DNA from: an uncultured bacterium | GTDB lineage: Bacteria; Verrucomicrobiota; Kiritimatiellia; CAIKKV01; CAITUY01 | Assembly: GCA_903895695.1 (NCBI GenBank) | Contig: CAITUY010000197.1 | Location: 1 to 53,501, forward strand | Direction of reading: 5' to 3' | Length of the DNA: 53,501 nt | Shown here: positions 40,553 through 47,258 of the stretch, one piece after another | Numbering within the stretch: the stretch's first letter is position 1 | Layout of the letters: each line of letters starts with the position of its first letter | Made by a program: the position numbers and the translations under genes | The notes under the pieces: generated by a model | Seen by the model: only the letters and a program-made list of their open reading frames with translations | Told to the model about the DNA's origin: nothing | Database searches by the model: none

Positions 40553-41434
40553 CTACCGTCCAGGCGCCGCCGGCTCGTCCGCCAGCGGTTTGACCTCTTC
40601 GGGGTATAACAGCGGCGCGTTTTCACCTTTGAGCCAATACACTTTCCCTCGCACGGAAAGGCGCCGGCCCATGAAGGAAGGCATTTGCTCGTCGTTCCCG
40701 CGGAGATAACAAACGGTCGTGACCCGGCCGCCGTCCAGCGACACGAGCCGGTAGGAGGAACAGTGCAGGAACGCGATGGGCACGCGGTCAACCAGGCCCT
40801 GCCGCTCCGCCACGCCTCCCTGCCCCAACACCGCCGCCAATTCCTCGCGTATCAAACCCGGTGGCAACACGGCCGTGCCCGGGCCGGCCTCGGCCGGCGG
40901 CACGGCGGCCGCAGCGACCACAACGCCGCTCGTCGCGACGCTCGCCACCTCAGCCGCAAGCTCTTGTAACGCGGCCGTGCGGGCCGCCACAACAACCGGC
41001 GCGACGCGCGCAACCAGCGCCGTGCTGACCCACGCGGTCACTCCGTCCGGCGGCTGGCACTTCAGCCATTCACCCCGCGTCTCGAGAGGCACGAGCCGCG
41101 TACCCCGGCGTACCGTGCCGATATCGCGAAAGGTGGCGCCCGGCCCGCCGCGCACCAGCAGCCGGTCGGTCGCGACAAGCCCCTCCTTGACGAAGGCGGC
41201 GTTGACCCAAACCCCGACATTGGTCGGCGGCACAACCTGGGCCCACGCGCCGTCGATGCGTCGGACGTCCAGGACAGTGCCGGCTGCCACCTGCCCCACT
41301 ACCTCGGCATCCGGCACGGGCCGCGCCCTCAAATTTACCCGGTCCGACGTGACGCGAAACAACCCGTTCGAAGGCTCAGCCAGCGCCGCTCCCGCGCTCA
41401 GCACAACCACGGCTATCGTTTTGGTGAATCTCAT
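40553..41434 (-). CDS. Secreted protein with two bacterial SH3 domains
   Basis: A 293-residue exported protein. A signal peptide (MRFTKTIAVVVLSAGAALA) precedes two SH3b domains: residues about 24-84 (DRVNLRARPVPDAEVVGQV, GVWVNAAFV) and about 88-142 (DRLLVRGGPGATFRDIGTVR, TAWVSTALV). An Ala/Val-rich linker (about 145-190) leads to a C-terminal region resembling a small nucleic-acid-binding-type barrel (VRGKVYWLKGENAPLLYPEE), which is unassigned. SH3b domains commonly bind peptidoglycan. Convergent with the mutase operon. Role inferred as cell-wall associated. Confidence 0.78.
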   Translation of the reverse strand: MRFTKTIAVVVLSAGAALAEPSNGLFRVTSDRVNLRARPVPDAEVVGQVAAGTVLDVRRIDGAWAQVVPPTNVGVWVNAAFVKEGLVATDRLLVRGGPGATFRDIGTVRRGTRLVPLETRGEWLKCQPPDGVTAWVSTALVARVAPVVVAARTAALQELAAEVASVATSGVVVAAAAVPPAEAGPGTAVLPPGLIREELAAVLGQGGVAERQGLVDRVPIAFLHCSSYRLVSLDGGRVTTVCYLRGNDEQMPSFMGRRLSVRGKVYWLKGENAPLLYPEEVKPLADEPAAPGR

Positions 41435-41465
41435 GTGCGATGACCTCCTTCGGTTTGCCTTGTGG

Positions 41466-41492
41466 CTACCGGCCGGGGACGGCCGGCTCCAG
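41466..41492. repeat. Repeat family A, left-half copy A4
   Basis: CTACCGGCCGGGGACGGCCG GCTCCAG matches the left half of A2. The right half is missing; B3 begins 50 bases downstream. Confidence 0.75.
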
Positions 41493-41518
41493 GTTCTTCA
41501 ACGTCGTCACACTCGCGA

Positions 41519-42472
41519 TCAATTTGCTGACCCTGATCTTCGGTAGGGCGATGGCGTCCTCGCCGCGCCGTGACTTCCGCGTGTCGGCCGCGTGCCTGTC
41601 ACGGCGGGGCCGGAGGCCCACGCCCTGCCTTGGGAAGCGGACGATGGCCGGCGCTGCGCGTCGGATGCCGCACGCCCGCCCTCCAGACCTCCCGCCCTGT
41701 AAAGCCCCGCCAATTCCCACGCGCTCAATTCGCGCCACTCGCCGGCCTTGAGCATGCCCAGCTTGAGCGGCCCCATGGATACGCGGGTCAGCCGGGTTAC
41801 CGAGTGGCCGAGTTCTGTGAAGATGCGCCGGATCTGCCGCTTGCGGCCCTGCCTGAGCACCACGCGGTAGATGCACCCGTAGCGGCTCGGGCGTTCGGGT
41901 GCGATGGCGGCCACGCACAGGTGTTCCCCTTCGGAATCCACCCCGCGACGCGCGCGGTCGAGGGCCTCCGGCGGGAGCTCTGAAGGTGTCTGGACCAGGT
42001 ATACCTTGTCGATCTCGTGACGGGGATGCGTCAGGCGGAGCGCCAACGCGCCATCATTGGTAAGGAGCAGCAGGCCCTCGCTGTCGAAGTCGAGGCGTCC
42101 CACGGGGTACAGGCGCTCGCCGTTTGCCGGGAGCAGGTCGAGAACGGTGCGGCGCCCTTCGGGATCGTGACAGGTGGAAACCACGCCCCGGGGCTTGTAG
42201 ACCAGCCAGTAGCGGGTGCGCTGAACGGCGACGGCCTTGCCGTCCACACAAACAACCGCGGTCGCGGGATCGATGCAGACACCTTGCTGCGCGACCTTGG
42301 CGCCATCGACGGTCACCCGGCCTTCAGCGATCAAGGTTTCGCAGGCGCGCCGCGACCCCAACCCGCACGCTGCGAGGTGCTTCTGGAGCCGGACCCGATT
42401 ACTCGGGCTTGGTCTTGGGCAATCCGAAACCGCGGTCGCCGTCTTTCCAGCGGCCGCGCTTGCGGAGCACAT
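41519..42472 (-). CDS. RNA pseudouridine synthase (RsuA/RluB family) with repeat-derived tail
   Basis: Makes pseudouridine in rRNA. The S4 RNA-binding domain (RLQKHLAACGLGSRRACE) is followed by the catalytic domain with GRLDFDSEGLLLLTNDG, where the Asp of RLD is the nucleophile, and RQGRKRQIRRIF. After the core ends (LSAWELAGLYRAGG), about 45 further residues come from translating repeat B3 to a stop at 41519, an Arg/Ser/Pro-rich tail foreign to the family. The start is unclear: between the stop of the small basic protein gene (42399) and the S4 domain there is no ATG, GTG or TTG in frame, so translation would begin inside that gene, at 42472 or upstream. Product about 317 residues. Confidence 0.85.
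   Translation of the reverse strand: MCSASAAAGKTATAVSDCPRPSPSNRVRLQKHLAACGLGSRRACETLIAEGRVTVDGAKVAQQGVCIDPATAVVCVDGKAVAVQRTRYWLVYKPRGVVSTCHDPEGRRTVLDLLPANGERLYPVGRLDFDSEGLLLLTNDGALALRLTHPRHEIDKVYLVQTPSELPPEALDRARRGVDSEGEHLCVAAIAPERPSRYGCIYRVVLRQGRKRQIRRIFTELGHSVTRLTRVSMGPLKLGMLKAGEWRELSAWELAGLYRAGGLEGGRAASDAQRRPSSASQGRAWASGPAVTGTRPTRGSHGAARTPSPYRRSGSAN
41542..41629. repeat. Repeat family B, copy B3 (inside a coding region)
   Basis: GGTAGGGCGATGGCGTCCTC and on to GGCCCACGCCCTGCC. It lies within the 3' end of the pseudouridine synthase reading frame and is the only B copy embedded in a gene. Confidence 0.8.
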
Positions 42473-42551
42473 CAACCCGTTCGAATCGCTTGAGGACATT
42501 GCGCTTGGCGGCAATCTTCTGCGCCGACTTCAGACTCGAATGCTGGGACAT
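42399..42551 (-). CDS. Chlamydiae/Verrucomicrobia-type small basic protein
   Basis: A 50-residue basic protein, MSQHSSLKSAQKIAAKRNVL then KRFERVDVLRKRGRWK and FGLPKTKPE. It matches, from memory, a small family restricted to the PVC group (TIGR04137) whose members have the SL-x-S...KHRNVLKRFER...FGLPK pattern; possibly ribosome-associated. The start at 42551 follows GGTGGAGAAGAAACG. The downstream pseudouridine synthase frame overlaps its 3' end. This is the clearest lineage marker in the window. Confidence 0.85.
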   Translation of the reverse strand: MSQHSSLKSAQKIAAKRNVLKRFERVDVLRKRGRWKDGDRGFGLPKTKPE

Positions 42552-42583
42552 CGTTTCTTCTCCACCCTTCGTTAAAGCCAGAC

Positions 42584-42613
42584 ATATTGACCAAAACACC
42601 CCGCCGCTGTCAA
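42584..42613 (-). promoter_or_regulatory. Promoter of small basic protein gene
   Basis: Minus strand TTGACA (42613-42608) with a weak CAATAT -10 (42589-42584) at 18-base spacing. The -35 is a perfect match, the -10 only three of six. Confidence 0.4.
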
Positions 42614-42619
42614 GGCTGG

Positions 42620-42648
42620 TTGTGTTTCGGGTTCGTCTTGGGTATGAT
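42620..42648 (+). promoter_or_regulatory. Promoter of the DnaQ-like exonuclease gene
   Basis: TTGTGT (42620-42625), 17-base spacer, TATGAT (42643-42648), 21 bases before the ATG. The -35 is weak, the -10 good. Confidence 0.45.
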
Positions 42649-42668
42649 GGCGGGTCTGGAGACCCAAT

Positions 42669-43508
42669 ATGTTCAAGTGGCAACTGGAGAAACCCCTGGC
42701 CGTTTTCGATATCGAAGCGACCGGTATCAACCCGCGCACCGACCGCATCATCGAGCTATCCATCGTCAAGCTGTTGCCCAAAGGCGGCAAGCAGGTGCTT
42801 ACCTACGTGGTGAACCCCGGCATGCCGATTCCCCCCGAATCGATGGCCATACACGGTATCACCGATGCCGACGTGGCCGACAAGCCGCTGTTCCGAACTC
42901 TGGCTCCGGCCATCTACAAGGAACTCGACGGCTGCGATTTCGGCGGTTACAACATCCTGCGCTTCGACGTTCCCATGCTGATCGAGGAGTTCCAGCGCGC
43001 AAGCCTGAACCTCACGTTCGAGGGGCGCCGCATCATCGATGCCCAACGCATCTTCCACAAGCGCGAGCCCCGCGACCTGAAAGCCGCCGTGGCATTCTAC
43101 TGCAACGAACTCTATCTCGAAGGGCATCGGGCCGAGGCTGACGCCCAAGCCACCGTGCGCGTGCTGGAAGGCCAGTTCGAGCGCTACGGCGACCTCCCCC
43201 GTGACCTCACCGAGTTGGACCGTTACTGCTCTGTCCGCGACCCGTCGTGGGTCGATCGCGACGGCAAACTCCGCTGGGCCGGCGGCGAAATCGTCATCAA
43301 CTTCGGCAAGAAGAAGGGCGAGAAGCTGCGTGAACTGGCCCGCACGGATACCAGTTTCCTGCGCTGGATCCTCAAGGGCGATTTCGCCACGGACACCAAG
43401 GAAATCGTGTCCAAAATTCTCGAAGGCAAGCGCATCGACCCGATTGGCGCGGCCATCGGGGATCAGTTGGCCGTCTTGAAGGACGCCGTGGATCCCGAAG
43501 TAGTCTGA
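42669..43508 (+). CDS. DEDDh 3'-5' exonuclease (DnaQ/exonuclease X-like)
   Basis: A 279-residue exonuclease. DEDDh residues: Asp14 and Glu16 (FDIEATG), Asp100 (NILRFDVPML), His153 and Asp158 (GHRAEADAQAT). All five are present, so activity is likely on DNA or RNA 3' ends. The C-terminal region LRWAGGEIVINFGKKKGEKL resembles the C-terminal module of exonuclease X-type proteins. No polymerase gene is nearby, so a repair role is likelier than replication proofreading. Its 3' end overlaps that of the convergent M28 gene by 46 bases. Confidence 0.9.
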   Translation: MFKWQLEKPLAVFDIEATGINPRTDRIIELSIVKLLPKGGKQVLTYVVNPGMPIPPESMAIHGITDADVADKPLFRTLAPAIYKELDGCDFGGYNILRFDVPMLIEEFQRASLNLTFEGRRIIDAQRIFHKREPRDLKAAVAFYCNELYLEGHRAEADAQATVRVLEGQFERYGDLPRDLTELDRYCSVRDPSWVDRDGKLRWAGGEIVINFGKKKGEKLRELARTDTSFLRWILKGDFATDTKEIVSKILEGKRIDPIGAAIGDQLAVLKDAVDPEVV

Positions 43509-44464
43509 CCGTCCAAGTCATCCAGCAGCCGGATTAACACCCGGCCCACTGTGCCCAGGCTGTCGGCGGAGAGTTTGTCGAGCGTGTCCGCCGACGTATG
43601 CCAGTAGTCGTTGAGGCCGGGCGCAGACCCGAACTCAAAATCGATCAGATCCACGGCCGGCAGACCCGCCTCCAGGAACGGCTCGTGGTCGTCCAGCACT
43701 TCACCGGCATGGAGCGCGAACCTTGACCGGCATCCTTCCCGGGACGCCGCCTGGAACACGGCCGTCATCAGCTCCGGCGTACCGTTCCTCGGCAGTGTGA
43801 CCCCCAGGTCCCGGTCGCCGATCATGTCCGCCACGATCACGCCGCGTACCTGCGCGCCCAGGCCTTGTTCGACCAACCGTTGAGCCAGGCGCCGGGACCC
43901 GTGCAAACCGTCGTGCGGGCCATACTCCACCCGGCATTCTTCGCCGTCGAGAAATGCCAGCCACACCGTCGGCCCCAGCGGCGGCGCGGCCCGATACCAC
44001 GCCGCCAACGCCAGCAGGAGGCCGACCCCGGATCCCGAATCATTAGCGCCCTGAAAACCCGGGATGCCGGATTTCGTATCGTAGTGGGCTGCCAGCACCA
44101 CCAAACCGGTCGAGGTGCCGGGCAACCGGGCGATGACGTTGCGAAAGACGCCGGTCCCGCCGGGCGTCACATCGGAGAACGTATCCACTTCCGCCGAAAC
44201 ACCGAGCGTGGCGAGGCGCCCGGCCAGATAGTGCGCCGCCCGCTCCGCCCCCGGCGTTCCCGCATCGCGCGGCCCCACCTCGAGAAATGCGGCCACCTCG
44301 GCTAAGGCGTTCGATCCCTGGAAGGCGGCGGGATCGGGACGCGGGACGGGTCGCGGCGTGGGGGACGGCGGGTGGCAGCCGGAGAGGAGGGAGACGAGCG
44401 CAGCCAGTAGGACAATGGCCTTGCCAAGTCCAAGTGCTAGGTATCCAATTTGCCGGTCTTGCAC
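43463..44464 (-). CDS. M28-family metallopeptidase-like lipoprotein
   Basis: A 333-residue di-zinc aminopeptidase/glutaminyl cyclase-like protein. The N-terminus has a lipobox, LVSLLSGC, so it is anchored as a lipoprotein. Metal ligands: His about 125 (AAHYDT), Asp about 140 (GANDSGSGVG), Glu-Glu (DGEE, about 175), and His (YWHTSADT, about 287). The glutaminyl-peptide cyclotransferase branch has this arrangement. Start set at the GTG at 44464, which yields a good lipoprotein signal; longer in-frame starts would translate repeat B4. The convergent exonuclease gene overlaps by 46 bases. Confidence 0.87.
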   Translation of the reverse strand: MQDRQIGYLALGLGKAIVLLAALVSLLSGCHPPSPTPRPVPRPDPAAFQGSNALAEVAAFLEVGPRDAGTPGAERAAHYLAGRLATLGVSAEVDTFSDVTPGGTGVFRNVIARLPGTSTGLVVLAAHYDTKSGIPGFQGANDSGSGVGLLLALAAWYRAAPPLGPTVWLAFLDGEECRVEYGPHDGLHGSRRLAQRLVEQGLGAQVRGVIVADMIGDRDLGVTLPRNGTPELMTAVFQAASREGCRSRFALHAGEVLDDHEPFLEAGLPAVDLIDFEFGSAPGLNDYWHTSADTLDKLSADSLGTVGRVLIRLLDDLDGQTTSGSTASFKTAN

Positions 44465-44472
44465 GCGTCTTG

Positions 44473-44578
44473 GGTAGGGCGACGCTGCCTGCCCGCCGTG
44501 GCGGGTCCTCGCCGCGCCGTGCAAGTGGCGCACCTGTCGCGTTCCAGTCCCGGCGGGGCCGGAGGCCCTCGCCCTACC
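44473..44578. repeat. Repeat family B, copy B4
   Basis: GGTAGGGCGACGCTGCCTGC and on to GGCCGGAGGCCCTCGCCCTA. It is the longest copy, with an insert forming an extra hairpin (GCCCGCC-GTGGCGGG). It lies between the M28 start and the 3' end of parB. A longer open frame through it has no conserved N-terminus. Confidence 0.8.
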
Positions 44579-44673
44579 TGCAGGATGAGGGACGTAGGCC
44601 ATGACGGCCCAATGCGAGGGACGGGTACGGGTTGCGGACGGCCAAGACCATGGCAGGGGACATCGCACGGGGA

Positions 44674-45576
44674 TCACTTCTCGGTCAGGCCGAGAAGCTC
44701 CAGGATGCGGTCCAGGTCGTCGTTGGAGTAGAAATCGATCGCCAACTGCCCCTTGGCCTTGCGGCCGTTCCCAAGGGTCCGGCAGGGCTGGATATGCACG
44801 CTGGTGCCGAAGTGCTGGTGCAACTTGTCGGCCAGGTAGGTCACGTGGCTGGACGGCATATCATCGGCGGGCTCGCGCTTCTTGCGGGGCACGCGTTTCA
44901 GACGCGCCACCACCCGCTCCAGATCCCGCACCGACAGTCCGTCGCGGATGACGTGTTCGGCCAGTTTGCACTGTTCCTCGGGGATGGACAGGCCCAGCAG
45001 GACTTTAGCGTGTCCCGATGTCAGCAACCCCTCGGTGACGAACTTCTTGACCTCGTCGGGCAGGCCCAGCAGGCGCAGGGCGTTGGCCACCGAGGCCCGG
45101 GCCTTGTTGACGCGCTGGGCGATTTCGTCCTGCGTCAGGCTGAATTTGTCTGCCAGGACGCGGTAGCCTTCGGCTTCCTCAATGACGTTCAGGTCCTCGC
45201 GCTGCAGGTTCTCGATCAGCGCCAGTTCCAAGGCCTGGTGATCCGTCGCCTCCATGACCAGGACGGGAATCTGGGTCAGGCCGGCCTCACCAGCCGCCCG
45301 CAGGCGGCGTTCGCCGGCGATCAGTTCGTAGCCGTCCTCAAGCTTACGGACGAGCAGCGGCTCAAGTACACCGTGGGCCTTGATCGACTCGGCGAGTTCC
45401 TGCAGGGCCTCGCGATCGAAATGACGGCGGGGTTGCCAGGGGCTCGGCACAATGCGGGTCACGTCCACGCGCAGGACACTATCCTTCGGGTCCCCGCCCG
45501 CGGCCGGTGCCGCGGGGGCAGGCGTATCCCGAATCAGCGCGCTCAATCCCCGCCCCAGGCCGTGTTTTGCGGACAT
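44674..45576 (-). CDS. parB: Chromosome-partitioning protein ParB
   Basis: Binds parS sites, uses CTP to form a sliding clamp and drives origin segregation. The 300-residue product has the CTP-binding GERRLRAAGEAG (about residue 87) and ENLQRED (about 121), the helix-turn-helix SLTQDEIAQRVNKARASVAN, and a C-terminal dimerisation segment. Start MSAKHGLGRGLSALI contains the conserved basic N-terminal motif (LGRGLSAL) that stimulates ParA. parA is not found in the window; the adjacent upstream gene is a bactofilin. I did not see a parS-like 16-mer. Confidence 0.95.
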   Translation of the reverse strand: MSAKHGLGRGLSALIRDTPAPAAPAAGGDPKDSVLRVDVTRIVPSPWQPRRHFDREALQELAESIKAHGVLEPLLVRKLEDGYELIAGERRLRAAGEAGLTQIPVLVMEATDHQALELALIENLQREDLNVIEEAEGYRVLADKFSLTQDEIAQRVNKARASVANALRLLGLPDEVKKFVTEGLLTSGHAKVLLGLSIPEEQCKLAEHVIRDGLSVRDLERVVARLKRVPRKKREPADDMPSSHVTYLADKLHQHFGTSVHIQPCRTLGNGRKAKGQLAIDFYSNDDLDRILELLGLTEK

Positions 45577-45614
45577 AACGGTGCGTCACCTCATCGAAGC
45601 CGCAGTCGCGGCGT

Positions 45615-46124
45615 TTACTTGCGCGCGAACAACTGGGAAGCGCGGGCCCGGCTGTCAGCCACCGGGCGGTGCCCGGCCGACAGGCGGGAGGCATCGTCCG
45701 TGCCGGCGACGGCGTCTTCCGTCCCTGCGGCCGGACTCTCGGCCTGCATATCCAACGCCATCTCCCCGGCTGCGGATTCCGACGGCGTGATCTCGGTCTT
45801 GCCCGCGAGGCTGACGCCATCCTCGACGACCAGGCGCTTGGCCTTGATATCGCCGGCGACGCGCGCGGCGCCCTTGAGCTCGATGCGGTCACGGGCCGTG
45901 ATGTTGCCCTTCACCTGGCCGAGCACGACGATGGAGTTCACGCTGACGTTGCCCTTGATCGCCGCCGTCTTTTCCACGAACACGTCGCCCGCGCAGGTCA
46001 GGTCGCCATTCACCTTGCCGCCCAGTTTTACGCCGGCAGTACACTTGATCGACCCGTTGATCTCCACATCATCCGCGATAATTGTCTTCAGTTCTTCCAT
46101 AATGCCTCCCTGAGCCTTGTCCAT
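45615..46124 (-). CDS. Bactofilin (polymer-forming cytoskeletal protein)
   Basis: A 169-residue protein with the bactofilin beta-helix core: VEINGSIKCTAGVKLGGKVN, GDLTCAGDVFVEKTAAIKGN, SIVVLGQVKGNI. It self-assembles into filaments, often placing partner proteins. The C-terminal third is a disordered, Ala/Ser-rich tail (SPAAGTEDAVAGTDDASRLS). Two starts have good ribosome sites: ATG 46124 (GGAGG at 8 bases) and ATG 46100 (GGGAGG at 5 bases). argC precedes by 21 bases and parB follows by 38 bases on the same strand. Confidence 0.9.
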   Translation of the reverse strand: MDKAQGGIMEELKTIIADDVEINGSIKCTAGVKLGGKVNGDLTCAGDVFVEKTAAIKGNVSVNSIVVLGQVKGNITARDRIELKGAARVAGDIKAKRLVVEDGVSLAGKTEITPSESAAGEMALDMQAESPAAGTEDAVAGTDDASRLSAGHRPVADSRARASQLFARK

Positions 46125-46145
46125 CGTGAGTTCCTCCGAGCGCGC

Positions 46146-47204
46146 CTACGGGTACATTCCCGAGCGCATCAGGCCCGCATTTTCGGGCATGCCAAACAAC
46201 AGGTTCATATTCTGCAACGCCGAGCCGGCCTGGCCCTTCATCAGGTTGTCGATGTGCGAGATCACCCGCAGCTTGCGCGTGCGCGTATCGACATCCACGA
46301 TGAGGTTGCAGAAGTTCGTCCCGCGCACGTGCATCGACCCGATGGCCGCGGAGCGGTCGAAGAGCCGCACGAACGGGCTGCCCGTATAGAACTCGCGGTA
46401 GACGCGCATCAGTTCGTCGGCGCTGACGTCGCGCGTCAACTGCCCGTAGAGGCAGGACATGATGCCGCGGCACACGGGCACGACCTGGGCGGTGAACGTG
46501 ACCGCCACGGGCTTGCCGGCCTGCAGGCTCAGTTCGCGCTCGATCTCGCACACGTGTTGGTGCCCGGCGAGCTTGTAGACGTTCATGTGATCGTACCGGG
46601 CCGGGTAGTGGAACGTGGCCGCCGGTTTCTTGCCGGCGCCGGAAACACCCGTCTTGCAGTCGCAGATGATGCTGTCGGGCACGACCAGGCCGCTGCGCAC
46701 GGCCGGGGTCAGGCCGAGGATGCAACTGACGGCAAAGCAGCCCGGATTGCCGACCAGCCGCCGTTGCTCGTTGATCTGGCCGCGGTGCAGTTCGGCGATG
46801 CCGTAGACCGCCTCGGTCAATAAGTTGGGCGAGGCGTGCTGCGTCTCGCGCCCGATCCGGCTCGCGTACTCGGCGTAGCTGTCGACCGAGTTGAAGCGGA
46901 AGTCGCCGCTGTAATCGATAAGTTTGGCGCCGGAAGCGAGAATCTGCGGGGCAAGCTTCATCCCCACGCCGTCCGGCGTGGACGTGAAGACCACGTCCAC
47001 CGGCTCCTGCGCCTTGGCGTCGGCCGGGTCGAGAATGGGCATGTCGCAAAATCCGGTCAGGTGCGGATACAGCCGGCTGATGGGCGAACCCACGTCGGTG
47101 ACGTCCACCAATGCGGCAAGCTTGGCCCCCGGATGTGAGGACAATAGCTCAATGATCCCGACTCCCCCGTACCCGCCCGCCCCGATAACCTTTGCACGAA
47201 TCAC
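46146..47204 (-). CDS. argC: N-acetyl-gamma-glutamyl-phosphate reductase
   Basis: Third step of arginine biosynthesis, reducing N-acetylglutamyl phosphate with NADPH. The 352-residue product has the Rossmann GAGGYGGVGIIELL, the catalytic Cys155 in GNPGCFAVS and the family end pattern (QNMNLLFG). Full length. Other arg genes are not in the window except carA at 17.4 kb. The next gene downstream is the bactofilin. Confidence 0.95.
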   Translation of the reverse strand: MIRAKVIGAGGYGGVGIIELLSSHPGAKLAALVDVTDVGSPISRLYPHLTGFCDMPILDPADAKAQEPVDVVFTSTPDGVGMKLAPQILASGAKLIDYSGDFRFNSVDSYAEYASRIGRETQHASPNLLTEAVYGIAELHRGQINEQRRLVGNPGCFAVSCILGLTPAVRSGLVVPDSIICDCKTGVSGAGKKPAATFHYPARYDHMNVYKLAGHQHVCEIERELSLQAGKPVAVTFTAQVVPVCRGIMSCLYGQLTRDVSADELMRVYREFYTGSPFVRLFDRSAAIGSMHVRGTNFCNLIVDVDTRTRKLRVISHIDNLMKGQAGSALQNMNLLFGMPENAGLMRSGMYP

Positions 47205-47258
47205 AGTCGACTCCTCATGACGTTTGAACCGCTACCATAGTGAGCGGCTCCCGGTGTG

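Noticed and set aside
44465..44677. Longer N-terminus for the M28 protein
   Set aside because: The additional region is translated repeat B4 and would bury the lipoprotein signal; the GTG at 44464 fits better.
44632..46823. Long plus-strand open frames across parB, bactofilin and argC
   Set aside because: They are antisense shadows of three recognisable genes.
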